Shown one piece after another: positions 43,175 to 55,549 of a DNA stretch of 64,000 nt; the first letter of the stretch is position 1, and every line of letters begins with the position of its first letter. The stretch is from the NCBI GenBank assembly GCA_903813345.2, contig CAIIXF020000011.1:15979754-16043753 (forward strand), read 5' to 3'. A model generated the notes under the pieces. It worked only from the letters and a program-made list of their open reading frames with translations. It was not told the DNA's origin and did not search any database. Source of the DNA: Owenia fusiformis (lineage: Eukaryota > Annelida > Polychaeta > Sabellida > Oweniidae). Made by a program: the position numbers and the translations under genes.

Positions 43175-44640
43175 GCAGAGAAGCACCATTTTTTGAATGT
43201 TTTCACTAGAGGTGTTTACCGGTTAACCGCCGATAATGCCTTTTCACATTAGCTCAGATTGTGGGTGGGTGGGTGTTTGGGGGTCCTTTGGACAAGTTGG
43301 ACACTCACCAGTAAGAGAGAAAATCTTGGTATGGGACTGACTGTGGAATGGACAAGTCCTCGGCATTACCATTTAAGTAGCTGTGACATTAGCCACGTAC
43401 GTGGGCTCTTTGCTCGCAACCGATTTGCCAATTTTGGGATTAACTTTTATTTATTAAGTTTTGTATTAGGTGTGATAGGGGATATCTTGCCGTAAAACTA
43501 TTTGTGTGCTCTACTGTTGTGCTCTACCATCTGCCTCAAAATATTCACACATGAGTACACAGGGCCAGGAAGAAGATTTGAATCCCTCAACACTCACTGT
43601 GTACAGTAAAAAATATTTTTTCTAAGTAGTACATAGTGATTTGGAGGGGGATGAACTCTTGTTCCCGTGTCTGTGCATCAGTAAGTGAAGAACGGTGAGC
43701 CCACGCGTGATAAGTGTAACAACTCTTTTATATATTATCTATTCTAATATGATACGTGACGTCACACTAGCTAGAACAATTGATTTACTGGTCTATGATT
43801 GGAGTATGTATGACCAGTAAAATTCATAAATGCAAAAAAATGTGTTTCTCGTCTGTTTATCATATTAGAATCGTAACAAAGACCTCGATTTTATGATTTA
43901 TGTCAAATATATGACCTCAAAATTTATTCTGGCCATTGCCAAAGACCTCAATCGCTACGCGATTTCGGTCTTTTAACAATGAACAGAACAAAATTTTTGG
44001 TCATATAATACGCCATAAATCATAAAATCTCGGTCTTTATTCCTTTATTATATGAAAAATGAAAAATTCATTATTTTAGTTTACGTTGTACAAAACTATC
44101 TTGCTGCTAATACACCTGCTGTAGCCAAGTAAGCTCAGTAGAGAATGAAACATCTACAGCTATTGAAAATAAATTCAAACTATGATGTTGTACATAATTT
44201 AAGTGTTTTGCATCGGAATATGATATAACTTGATTCCTTTAGTCTTGCACGGGGCCTCTGGTCCTCCCTCCCCATTTTCCTACTCAAATGTACATACATT
44301 TTCATGTTTGAGGGAAAATAAAAGGAAGTTGATAGATTGCTCACTAACTTCTCTGTCACAATTATAATTCTTTACATTTTGTTGAAACCTTAATTTTGAA
44401 AGTTTTAAATCAAGTCTTCCTGTGTCCCAAATAACACATGGAAACAGTGGGTTGAGGAGATTGACTTTATGCAATAAGCTTGAAACTACAGCTATCTAAC
44501 ACAGGATGTGATTGAATATAGGGAGGGGGACATGGGGCTGGTGCAAGACTATTTAAAGCCTCAAATTATGACTACATGAGAATTCAATGAAACCTAGATA
44601 AGCAACAAGCAATCGGGGGAACACAGTGTGATATTACAGT
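43175..44640. other. 3' flank of G, duplicated downstream of H
   Basis: Matches 49940-51200 in order (GGACACTCACCAGTAAGAGA; CCAAGTAAGCTCAGTAGAGA; CCTCCCTCCCCAT) with indels. No gene is recognised. A foldback element interrupts this copy at 43877-44038. Confidence 0.5.
43877..44038. repeat. Foldback element, about 78-bp arms
   Basis: The arms start AAAGACCTCGATTTTATGAT and end with the complement, meeting at CAATCGC/TACGCGATTT. It is absent from the parallel flank of H, so it inserted after those flanks split. Confidence 0.65.
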
Positions 44641-45347
44641 AAAACCTGTCTAAGTCAAACACGGTCGGTACCTCTAAAAGTGTTCCACTTGGGATGTGTT
44701 CAACTCATAGAAGTTCCTTTAACATTAAATCAGTTAATCTTTGGTCTCCGAAAAGTCGATAAAATTGTTCCATACCATATATAGAAAAGTACATATTTTT
44801 GATTACTTTTGAAATAATATTTGAATTTTTGAAAATCCCTTTATATCAAATAAATAGTTTTGTGCGCAGCAATCCTTTGGCATCTCTAGTAACGGGAAAT
44901 TTGGCCATGATATTTTTTTCGGAACAAACATAAAAGAGATATACATTTAAACAAGCATTAAATGTATCTATACAATATATGCGGCAACAATATTAAGCGG
45001 ACATAGTGGACAAAATATCAGTAAAATGTGGGCATCAATGACATCATTGATACATAACAATGGCGGCATCCGCTGCGGTCCAGATATGGATATTTTGAAC
45101 TTGAATTATATGTTAGTTCAAACACGATATGTCAAATGGGTGAGCTGAAGTGAAAGATGATGGTTATAAGAAGTCAGCGTGCAAATTAGATCATGAAACT
45201 TCGCATTACCTTTTAGCATTATCATTCAAAATATCCTAAAGTCCGAAAGAAATGATTTAAAAGAGATTATTGGTACTCATTCAATACTGGGGCAAAAAGC
45301 ACAATAATACTGACGAATTTCTGAAATTGCCATATATGGAGATAATA
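44641..45347. other. No gene recognised
   Basis: AT-rich. It includes a stretch (about 44640-44720, AACCTGTCTAAGTCAAACAC...) that resembles old repeat sequence; a loosely similar stretch is at about 54500. Confidence 0.35.
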
Positions 45348-46332
45348 CAGGGCGTATCAAAAAACGCAACATATTGTTATCTCGGAAAAGCACAAAACCA
45401 GTGATAACAGCATTGGTTTCATTCAATGCACCATAAAGCCACGTGTCTCCTCTTTACAATGATATATCATTCATTGATATTTGGTCATAGTTGGGTGAGT
45501 GATCATTCTATTTGCAAAGTGGGTCAAAATTAGCTTGGGACCAAGTTATAAACATCGCAAAAGTCAGTGTACGGAGTCCAATGCAATATTGGAAGAAAAC
45601 ATAAAACCAATGCTGACTGTATCCTTTTTCATATTCAATGTACCAAAAAGCCAAATTACTTCTCTTTGCAATGGAATATCATTCATTCACAGGGAGTCAT
45701 GACTGGCCGAATAATCATTAATTTTGCAAAGTGGGGCAAAATTCAGCTCGGACTCAAGTATCAAACATAGCAAAAGTCAGTACAAGGGGCATAGGGGCGA
45801 TTGGAAGAAGTGTGACAATTGTGGCATAGACAGTAAAGTGTTCATACTCATACTCTTGCAAGAATACATCCTATACCCCCTCCAAAGTGCCACCACTTCC
45901 TTGCAAATAAACATGCGCTCATCTGTCAACGTCATGCATGGTTCAGACCTGAGTCATCTGTGGGTTAATTAAAGCTGAGAAAAGCAGCCCATGGGGAATT
46001 CTTTCTCGAGGTTTTGCAATATCTGGTGAAGGAATTGTGAGCACAGATGCTCCTGAGATAGCTCCAAAAGAAAAAGTCACAACAATTCAAGTCAGGGGAA
46101 CTTCCACTGGCACTTTACCCCTTGCACCGATTTTTGCAATATCTAAAACTTGGTCCAGAGCTGATTTTGACCCACTGTGCAAATGGAAGGATTTCTCACC
46201 CAACCATTACCACATGTGAATGAATGACATATCATTGCTAAGAGGAGAGACGTGGCTTTATGGTACATTGAATGAAATTAGTTTTGTGATTTGACGAGAT
46301 AACTACTTGTTGCGTTTTTTTGATACGTTCTG
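45348..46332. mobile_element. Non-autonomous DNA transposon, internally duplicated
   Basis: The termini CAGGGCGTATCAAAAAACGC and its complement are flanked by TA, with inverted repeats of about 150 bases. Inside, a block of about 230 bases (CATTCAATGYACCAWAAAGCC ... GCAAAGTGGGGCAAAATT) is repeated in tandem from about 45420 and again from about 45636. No transposase is recognised. It is mariner-like by its termini and TA duplication. Confidence 0.65.
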
Positions 46333-46365
46333 TATGTATAGTATATACATGGGTATACATATATA

Positions 46366-47005
46366 CAGGGTGTCCCGAAAGTATGGGCCCCCCCTAGGCA
46401 GACATATACCAGTGTCGTCATAGTAAGTGTCATATATCATTTTAAAGCATATCCAAAGTTACATTGATTCACCAAGTATCATGGTTCAACTCTCAAATGT
46501 GAAAAAGTTACAGGCATTTCAAAATTTAGTGTTTGGTCAAAATTAAGTTCAATTTTACGCCAAATCACTAGTAAATGTGTCCTCCCGGGCCATCTTAACA
46601 GCAGCAATTCTTTTCGGGTCGGATGGATATTGAGTTGGAAAAAGAGAACGGTGAGGGTAGAAACTCTAAGAAAACTCTTCTAAAGTCCCCTAACAGGTTT
46701 TAAGAGGGTTATAAAATTCCACACTCCTATTTGAAGGGCTTTTGAGGTCATATCTGAAAATAATTGCCGCTGTTAACATGGCCAAGGGGGACACATTGAC
46801 TAGTAATGTGGTGTGAAATCGAACTTTATTTTGACAAAACACTAACTTTTAAAATGACTGTAACTTTTTCCCATTTGGGAGTTAAACCATGATACTTGGC
46901 AAATCAATGTAACTTTGGACAAGCTTTAAAATGATATATGACACATACTATGAGGAAACTGGAATATGTCTGCCTAGGGGGGGGGCATACTTTCGGGACA
47001 CCCTG
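46366..47005. mobile_element. Mariner-type MITE with about 240-bp TIRs
   Basis: CAGGGTGTCCCGAAAGTATG and its complement form the ends, flanked by TA; the inverted repeats extend to about 46610 and back from about 46765. The interior is non-coding. It lies 33 bases from the previous element. Confidence 0.75.
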
Positions 47006-47404
47006 TAGTATACATATATACAGGGATAATAACACAAGATTTTTTTGGTATGCGCCACTAAAATCGTATCCGATCCATATATAACATATATGTGATATCC
47101 AATCGTATCCGACGGATACAATTTTTTTCATAAGCTTGGCGCCGAAAATGGTTTGACAAATAACTGCCTTGCCTAATTGGATTGCCAGAATATAGTTCCA
47201 AGAATTATATATGTGCTCATCAAAATGATTCAAATGTTTGCATGCACTTTGTATAACGCCTTTTCAGAGATTTTCAATTTTATGTTGTTACACTGATTTT
47301 ATTGTGAATCATTATGGGGGCATTATGTAGGCTTTACTTGAAACATGATTACTCACTTATACTTGTAAAATTATTCAAAGCAAAAACAACAACCATAGGA
47401 TTAA

Positions 47405-47557
47405 TAGGATATCCTATAATTTACTCGGGCTATCATTTGTATATCCACTCATGGATATCACCCATCTCCACTCATTTGCTGCGCTCACTCGTGGAGATAA
47501 GCGATATCCACTCATGGATAAAAATGATATCCCTCAAAAATCATAGGATATCCTCTA
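47405..47557. repeat. Foldback element with CGCTGCGCTCACTC core (copy 2)
   Basis: It has TATCCACTCATGGATATC on both arms around TTTGCTGCGCTCACTCG. It is the same family as 6474-6608. Confidence 0.65.
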
Positions 47558-48802
47558 AATATCATTTTAAAGCATAATCTCTCTAGAAAAACATGAATCT
47601 TATAAAAACGACAGTTGACCCTAATCTGAATCTTTTTGATTATTATTTTTACTTATAGATCGTTTTTAAAGTTATTTAGATAACCTACTGATAATTGGTT
47701 TTTGCATATTAATATGATATCAAACTTTTTAGGTGGCGATACATCCTTGGAGTGCCTTTTTAGGAAACCTCTGGAGGCAAAACGTCTTAGGGGTGAAATA
47801 CCCAGGGATAAAATTTCCGCTATTTATTTTAAAGATAAATCTTTCATGTCAGTATATCTTTAACAAATGTTGCTTATTATCTGATATCTTTTTATAAATG
47901 CTACGCTTTATCTGTTATCTTTAATAAATGCTAGCCATTGAGTTTTCTCAGCGATTCCCTCACGTTCGGTAATATACCCTCCAGGCCTACATTGTTGCGA
48001 ATCTACTATGTAATATGGAATATAAGATTATTAAATGGGAATCATAAGAAGATGAATAGTAAATTAATTTCTCGAAAAGGTCGGCCCAAATTATCTATAC
48101 GTTTCTGTATTTTTGAATCTTAAATGTTCCTTCCATCCCCTCTCCTTGATTTGAATTTCAAGTTCTTTATCTGTAATTTTAAATTGTGAAAATGTTCCAT
48201 AATTACGGGCAACGGTGTAATTCATCGATAATACAATCAGGTGTTAAATGATAAAAATTGTCTTATGTGGGCATTTATTGTTATACTTAGAAGTTATGTT
48301 CTCATGATGTGAAATATACTTTCGTTCTGTCGATATAATATTGCATTATATTATATGTTTGATGATGGATAGACATTTTACAAGTAAAAACGATTTTTCC
48401 ATTTCTTCGCCGTGAAACCAGACTGGGAATCCTACATGATGATGACAAGAGTACGAGAGTAACAAAACATTTGCCATCTCTGCTCTCCCTGTATCCCGAA
48501 AGTAGAAAGTTTTATTTTGGAGAAAGCGAACATTATCGCAAGTGCCAAAATACTGGCGGATATTACATTGACTCCCGAACATATATACGCTTGCATGCGT
48601 TTACATGTATGTAATAGATGCAGGACCGAATTATCATGGTAACGGAAATGAAATTAATTAATTATACAACCACTATGTATGTTTAATAGGGTTAAAATAT
48701 GTAATCATAGATAGGAGACCAATTCGGAGTTTCGAGAATAAATTCAGAATTTAACTAGAAAATAGGACATCATAGAAAAAAACATTTTTGATTGGATTTA
48801 AC
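47558..48802. other. Upstream region of gene H
   Basis: No gene is recognised. It does not resemble the upstream region of G except close to the start codon. No clear TATA box is seen. Confidence 0.4.
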
Positions 48803-49939
48803 ATGATTAAGATGGCAAGATTTGCCATCGTGGAATGGGCCAAATTGGAGTCTCAAAAAGTACTTATGAACAATGAAACATTAAAGATACTAATTGACAA
48901 AAAAGAAGTGGACATCAATGCAGCCGATCAATATGGTCATAGCGCACTAATATATACCGTGCGTAATAATGCAACAAATTGTGCGAAGTTATTGCTTGAT
49001 CATGGTGCTGATGTAAATGCTGTTAACAACAATGGTAAGACTGCACTGATGTATGCAGGATCAGTAAATGATTCAGTAGAATGCGCCAATCTGCTCATTG
49101 CATATGGTGCTAATATTGATGCTAGGGATAATGACGGGGCGACAGCTTTAATACACGCAAAATCTAAATGTATGTGTCTGCTGGTTGACAAGGGGGCAGA
49201 TGTAAACGCATCAAATATAAGAGGACTCACTGCACTCATGCGATCGACAAGGTTTGACACGATAGCACCCATGGAAGCGTTATTGGGCCATGGTGCTGAC
49301 GTGAACGCTTGTATCAATCCCGGAATGAACGCACTATTTTACGCTGTATGCTACGACAATCCTGATTCAGTACGGTTGCTTATCAAGAAAGGCGCCGATG
49401 TCAATAAACCTGATCTAAATGGTGACACGGTTCTTATGCGTTCTGTATTCAATAGTGCAAATCCAGCTTGTCTTGTACTGTTGTTAGCGAATGGTGCAGA
49501 TACCAACGCTGTTAATCACAATGGAAAGACTGCAATGTCTTTTGCATTTGGAATGGAAATATATGCAGCTATCTGTATCCTTGCTCTGTATGGAGCTCCA
49601 TTTGTTACTGAACAGTTAATTGCTATCAAGAAGCACATTACCAAGGGCAAACATCCCCAACTGGAGTTGATATTAGAGAACCTCAAACGACCAAACCTTC
49701 AACGGCAAGCGAGACGCCGGATACACCAGCAAACCACACGCGTGTGTCGAAACACAAAGTATTCCAATACAATTGATGCTCTCGTCAAAGCAGGTGATCT
49801 ACCAATGAGATCGAGGTCTTTTATGTTGTTTGAAGATGACATTGAAGAGATAATAGCGACTTTAACAAATTGTGATTTAGGATGGGCAGAGAGGCATAAT
49901 TTTTTAACTGTTTTCACATTAGATCAGACTAATCAATGA
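48803..49939 (+). CDS. Ankyrin-repeat protein H (class II)
   Basis: 378 residues, taking the ATG at 48803 (MIKMARFAIVEWA); the frame is open further upstream only from a TTG. There are about seven to eight ankyrin repeats (DQYGHSALIYTVRNN, NIRGLTALMRSTRFDT, LNGDTVLMRSVFNSAN) and the class II tail (LQRQARRRIH, NTIDALVKAGDLPMRSRSFM, LFEDDIEEII). It ends 18 residues beyond G because TGG stands where G has TAG. It stands alone rather than in a divergent pair, with the G-type 3' flank. Confidence 0.87.
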   Translation: MIKMARFAIVEWAKLESQKVLMNNETLKILIDKKEVDINAADQYGHSALIYTVRNNATNCAKLLLDHGADVNAVNNNGKTALMYAGSVNDSVECANLLIAYGANIDARDNDGATALIHAKSKCMCLLVDKGADVNASNIRGLTALMRSTRFDTIAPMEALLGHGADVNACINPGMNALFYAVCYDNPDSVRLLIKKGADVNKPDLNGDTVLMRSVFNSANPACLVLLLANGADTNAVNHNGKTAMSFAFGMEIYAAICILALYGAPFVTEQLIAIKKHITKGKHPQLELILENLKRPNLQRQARRRIHQQTTRVCRNTKYSNTIDALVKAGDLPMRSRSFMLFEDDIEEIIATLTNCDLGWAERHNFLTVFTLDQTNQ

Positions 49940-51200
49940 ACTTTGGTGGGTGTTAGAGGGTCCTTTGGGCATGTTGGACACTAACCACTAAGAGAAAATA
50001 TCTAGGTTTGGGTCTAGTCTGACTGTGGAATAGTCAAGTCCCCGGCATTGCCACAAGAGTAGCTGTCACATTAGCCCCGTGGGACTTCGATCGTAAGCGC
50101 GTGGGTAATTTTGGTATTAATGTTTTAATTAATCTTTGTGTTAGGTGTGAAGGAAGATATCTTGCTGTAGAACTATTTGTTTTGACCATTGTATATCCAT
50201 GCTGCGCTCTACCGTCTGCCCCAAAGTATTCACATGGTGACGAACGGTGAGCCACATGGGCTAAATGTGACAGCTCTGTTACATGCTTCCATAGCTGCTT
50301 AATTTATGTGTATTGAAAAATAAACATGAGAAATTTAAAATTCATTATTTTAGTTTATTTTGTACAAAACTATCTAGCTGCCAATACAGCTGCTGTAGCC
50401 AAGTAAGCTCAGTAGAGAATGAAACATCTACAACTATTGAAAATAGATTCAAATTATGATGTTGTACACAATTTGAGAGTTTCACATCAGATGTTTGATC
50501 TAACTTGATTCCTTTAGTCTTGTATGAGCTCCTGCTCCTTCCTCCCCATCTTCCTGGTCCTCCCTCCCCATCTTCCTGGTCCTCCCTCCCCATCTTCCTG
50601 CTCCTCCCTCCCCATCTTCCTGGTCCTCCCTCCCCATCTTCCTACTCAGAGGTGTAGATTCCAGTAAGTATAACTGTAATGGAAGGCGTCAACCTCTAAT
50701 ACCAGGTGTAAAAGGGTAGGTGGTCCTATCAAATTTTGGTCCTACTCTCTATTGATTTATATGGTGACCTAATTACAATTATTTTCCTTATTATTTATAC
50801 ATAGTCAGGGCTAGTAAGGGCCGTAAGGAAAGGGGACCATAATCCCCAGGGGACGATAATTTCTTTTACACCTGCTTGTACATTCTTGCAAGCTAAAACT
50901 TTAATTTTGAAAGTTTTAAATCAAGTCCTCTCATGTCCCTTTAAACAGGTGGAAACAATAGGTTGAGGACGTTGATACTGGATACAAAAATAAGCTTGAT
51001 TCAAAGGAGCTTTTCTGTTTCTAACGCAAGCTTTGATAGAGAATATGAAAAGAGGGGCATGGGGCTGACGCAAGACTAACTTAAAAGGCCTCAAATTATG
51101 ACTACATCCTCCAGTGAGAACATGACCCACATGTTAGTCCAAATCACATTTTTGTAAGTCAATCAAACCTCAAAAATAAGCAATCAGGGGAACACAGAGC
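49940..51200. other. 3' flank of H, duplicated with that of G
   Basis: Non-coding. It parallels 43175-44640 and differs mainly by the 22-bp minisatellite at 50530 and by lacking the foldback element. Confidence 0.5.
50530..50639. repeat. 22-bp minisatellite, five units
   Basis: Five exact-length copies of TCCTGGTCCTCCCTCCCCAT plus CT, with one or two substitutions per unit. The matching place in the G flank (about 44250-44280) holds a single unit. Confidence 0.9.
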
Positions 51201-51432
51201 AATATAATATGGAAAAATACATTTTTGAGTACTTTTAAATATGTATTTTAGATACAAAATCTTTGTATTTGAGATAATTTGTTTAATGTGCAGAAAACTT
51301 ACTGAACCACATATTTGTAAGCAAAATCACAAGGTAATCCAAAATATACAAACACTATGTATCTAAGATATGAATGTATTTTTACACATACTATGTCACT
51401 ATGGGACTTTGATTGCTTATTTTTCAGGTATT

Positions 51433-51740
51433 TTGCTGTAGATACACTTAATTTGGCTACCATTTTAATTTGACAGAAAGTCCGCCATTTTTCAGATCAG
51501 TTTTGGAAAATCCTCGGGGAATTTGTAATTTGCAATTATTTCACTTGTATTCCTATTTGGATGCCACTGCCATACCAAGACTAAAAGTAAGAAGAACACA
51601 TGAATCTGAAATACTTATTTCGAGATCAATGATAAAAGTTGAGCTCAGTCCTGACTCCACTAAATTAAATAGCTGCCAATATTTCAAGTTTAGCAAATCC
51701 GCCAAATTAAGTAGCGTCAAATTAAGTGTATCTACAGTTA
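51433..51740. mobile_element. Short MITE with TAGATACACTTAATTTG termini
   Basis: Inverted termini (GTAGATACACTTAATTTGGC and the complement ending CAAATTAAGTGTATCTAC) enclose about 270 bases. An open frame runs through most of it but has no recognisable content. Confidence 0.5.
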
Positions 51741-53502
51741 TTCATTTATAATCAACAATTCTACATGATTCAAGATCTACCCTTGCTACAAGTGAAAAGG
51801 GATACATAAATATACATGTACACATGTAAAATACATCGGACAACTCTATCAGTGTAAACGTAGCTCATTTGTATGAACTTACTATTTAGTGTTCTACAGT
51901 GCAGTAAAAATCACTTTACAAATACATGCATGTATCAAATTATTAATTATAATCACATATGTTTAAATTCTCCAAATTCATTGATATCATGTTACCAAGG
52001 TAACCGAGTCAATGCTTTTTGGAGAAAGTAATTCTTCATTTGATTGGTCACAAATCATAACTAATACAATTGGTAATCTTAGCTTTGTGGTGTGTCATGA
52101 TGAATATAACAGAAATTGAAACAAGTTTGAGGTGTGTCATGGACATTGTGATCCAATCAAATGTGGAATTGAATTCATAAATACAGTAGAAAGGAAAAGA
52201 CATTGAATCATATCGTATTTACACTACTGTTTATTTAATCTCATGCTACCATGGATGTACATTTGGAAATGGTATTCCCCAAGCAAGGAAGGTCAACCAA
52301 CTAACGGACAGGTGCCCTCCCCGATTCATTTTCAGTTTTTGAAGTGTTCGGCGCCATCTAAACATTTCTGATGCATCAGAATTGCAGCTTTTGCACCTAC
52401 ACTTGCACCCCCGCTTACTGGGCGTGACAAATGCTACATCCATAACTAATATAACACTACATGCATTTCATTATTGTAAAAAGTACTGCACAACGCATGC
52501 ATAAGAGCATGAATTTCTAATGTCATCAAAATGTAGTGAAATAGAATAATAACACAACAATAGCTCTTAACTGAATATGGTCCACACACATACAGGGACA
52601 AATCTGATAGCAAGAATGATGCTATTAATCATGTCAGTTATATCATTTTCTTAAGTTTGATTAAATTACTTACAGTCAAAATAAATAATATAATTATGGT
52701 TATACATATATAAAATAGGTTTATCTACAAAACATTACCCACACTTATGCTATATACATGTACACACTTAACCGAGATCAAATATATTAAATATACAACT
52801 TCCATTGCTCATGCTTACAGTATAAACCAAGCCCTACAGGACATAAACCAAACCCTACAAGACACAATCTAAGCCCTGCAGGACACAAACCAAACCCTAC
52901 AGGACACACACTAAGCCCTCGATAAAGTGTAAATTAGTATCCTTCAAAATACCAAAGAAAACATAGTATGTCCATATTATCAAATGGAAAAATTTCTAGG
53001 CATTTTTGTGCTTATTTGTGTCCAGTAATGCAAATATCCTTAGATTTTTCACAGAATGGACTTACATGTAGTATAAACTAAAATAAAATACACAACCTAG
53101 CTAAATTCTTCACAATTTAATACAAAAAACCTTCATAGACTAATGGACTATAACTGATCAAAATGTATTGCAGAGTTTATGTTAATTAATAGCAATGCTA
53201 ATACTGTAAGTTGTAACATCTATGTACTGTATTAATACACAAAATATGCTTTTACTATGTAACCATGGTCAATTTGGTGCTCCAATTTGGAGAATTTTGT
53301 TACAATGGAACTCAAAAGCTATTCATTTTTGGTAGATAAAATATTTATAGAGTGGGAAGAAAAATTATCCGTGCGTATGCTATACAAGTTATTTTGAAAA
53401 AGTAACTGCAAGGAGAAACCACCTTAATCAATACTAATCAGAGCACCTCACATTCGCAAGATGAATATAATATAATGTGATAAGTATTAGAATGGAGATT
53501 TA
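51741..53502. other. No gene recognised
   Basis: AT-rich. A minus-strand open frame at 52246-52443 contains a Cys-rich CKCRCKSCNSD stretch but has no splice or homology support. A 21-bp minisatellite lies at 52824. Confidence 0.4.
52824..52920. repeat. 21-bp minisatellite, about 4.5 units
   Basis: The unit AAACCAAACCCTACAGGACAC is repeated in tandem with few differences. Confidence 0.8.
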
Positions 53503-53933
53503 CGAACTCCCGTGCAGTGATAATATCACTGCGGCGGGCAGGTATCTCACCGTAAGCATGGTTACTTCGTAATAAACAACTGACGTGATTGGTTCTAGTC
53601 CCATGCTCAGATCGCGTGATTGTAAAATTTAGACAATTTCATTGGTTGAATTGCGCGTATTAACTAATAAACAACACATGCGGTAAACTATTATCAACAC
53701 AACTTTTACTCAGATTTCCTTCCGCGGTGATTTCTTCTCATATTTCAATAATTTTGAAAAATTTTGACAAAATAACATTGGGGAACATTCATGAATACAT
53801 ATTTTATAAGTTGTGTGAAAATTGACCACATATATGATGAAAAGGGGAACTATTTTCCCCAAATTTTGGGGATTTTCTTCATCTGCCCGCCGCAGTGTCT
53901 ATACCGAGACACTGCATGGGAGTTCGGGAGATT
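53503..53933. mobile_element. MITE with CGAACTCCCGTGCAGTG termini
   Basis: The arms CGAACTCCCGTGCAGTGATA..CACTGCGGCGGGCAG and their complement (about 53882-53932) are about 45 bases long. A related end (CACTGCACGGGAGTTCGCCG) is at about 3590-3612, so the family recurs in the window. Confidence 0.6.
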
Positions 53934-55259
53934 TATTGAAAAGCACCAAATTGACCACAGTTATACAAGCATCTACAACACACTGTTCTACAACTTACAT
54001 GGTAAAATCAAATGACAAATAACCATAGGATACAACGACTTTCATTAGTTGCACTGTAAACCTTTTTTTTTTAAAAATGACCCGTTGTTTGGCAATTTCA
54101 TTTTAAAATTTCAATTTCCTTGAAAATGTGTCTGTTTTCATCCATTTTATTTAATCTGTTGATCTGTGGCTTTTGAGTTACTCAATTTTGACCTGAAATA
54201 CCTCATCACTCAAAAGTCACAATTTATAACAGAGACTCCTAATCAAATTTCAGGTTTCTCATTTTACACAATCACAAGAAGACATTGTACCCTATGATAA
54301 TCAATGAATCAATAAATGATTTTTGTCAGCAATGTAGAGGTCTGGTCAAGATATCAATATCCATCAAAAGCAGCCATTTCATTTTGTGACACAATAGACC
54401 CTTCCAATCATCCCCATCATCTTTTGGTGAAAAGTAGCTAGGATATATTCGCTAGATTGACTATGCCATAGTAGCAGAGAGGTTCATTTAACGTTAAGCT
54501 AGTTGGTCTTGGAACTCTAAAAAGTCTTCCACTAATAGAGGAGTTACACTTCTAGAGGTTCCACTGTAGCTGATATGTCCCAGCTTCTTCTTCCATGGTG
54601 GAAGGTTTATCCATTTCATTACAAAGATCTATTGAGTTTTCATCATTTCAGAGCTTTTTAGAATCAGCATTTTTGGGGGAGGAGTCAAAACCTTTTGAAA
54701 CACTGATACTTTGATCTTACCCTTAAATAAGCAATATGTCAAAACTGTTCCCTGTTCTCTATCATCTAGTGTCTCATTTACGCACATATCTACACATTGT
54801 TAATTGAATATAAAAATCTGCATATGATGGAATAAATGCATGTTGTATTTATGGACATGTCCCGTCTTCTACAGTATATCCAATCGATCAAAGGCTTTGT
54901 TTTAATTCAAAATATATGTATCTTAAGTTTGTGCGAAGATTTCATTTACAATTGCACTTATTTATAGTTGAAAATGAATTCATCAATCATTTCTTATCTT
55001 TGAAAAGTTGTGAAATATGTGCATTATTTCAATTTATTATTTATTTGATTGCTTCAAATGCTCCATTGAGCTTTTATTTAGAAATACTGATAATTTTTTC
55101 TTTAGCTTCAGCTTAAGAGTGGTGTTAAGTCAGGCTGATGTCAGCACAAGCTGGTGTCAGCAAATTATGATGTCAGCAGTCAATCACATATACTGATGCC
55201 CAGATGTATGTCTCTTCAGTTTATGAGTGATCCTTTGCTAGTTGCTACAAAGAGCTGCC
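53934..55259. other. No gene recognised
   Basis: AT-rich sequence with scattered short open frames. No supported exon is seen. GATGTCAGCA/GGTGTCAGCA repeats about three times at 55137-55180. Confidence 0.4.
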
Positions 55260-55465
55260 TTCACATTTATTTTCACATTTGTCATGAAGTTTCACATTTT
55301 CACATTTCATCAGGCATGCAATTATCTACTTTTAAACATGCTCTGCTGTTGTCATTTGTCCATACACACTTTGAGACAGTTTTATTTTGGGCCATTTATG
55401 TATTAATTTACCTTCACATTTATGGCTTTCACATATTCGTATATTTGTAGGATTTTCACATTTGC
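55260..55465. repeat. TTCACATTT-rich simple repeat
   Basis: TTCACATTT or CTTTCACAT recurs about eight to ten times at irregular spacing. It is non-coding low complexity. Confidence 0.5.
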
Positions 55466-55549
55466 TTTCACATATTTATGAAGCATTCTCAGTTAAGTTG
55501 TTTGAGTAATAAGTGAGTTAATCATTAGTTGAGGTATATATAAGTATTC

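Noticed and set aside
50345-50593. Minus-strand frame with REDQEDGEGGPGRW repeats
   Set aside because: It simply translates the 22-bp minisatellite.
52246-52443. Cys-rich minus-strand frame (CKCRCKSCNSD)
   Set aside because: It has no start or splice context and no recognisable zinc-binding pattern.
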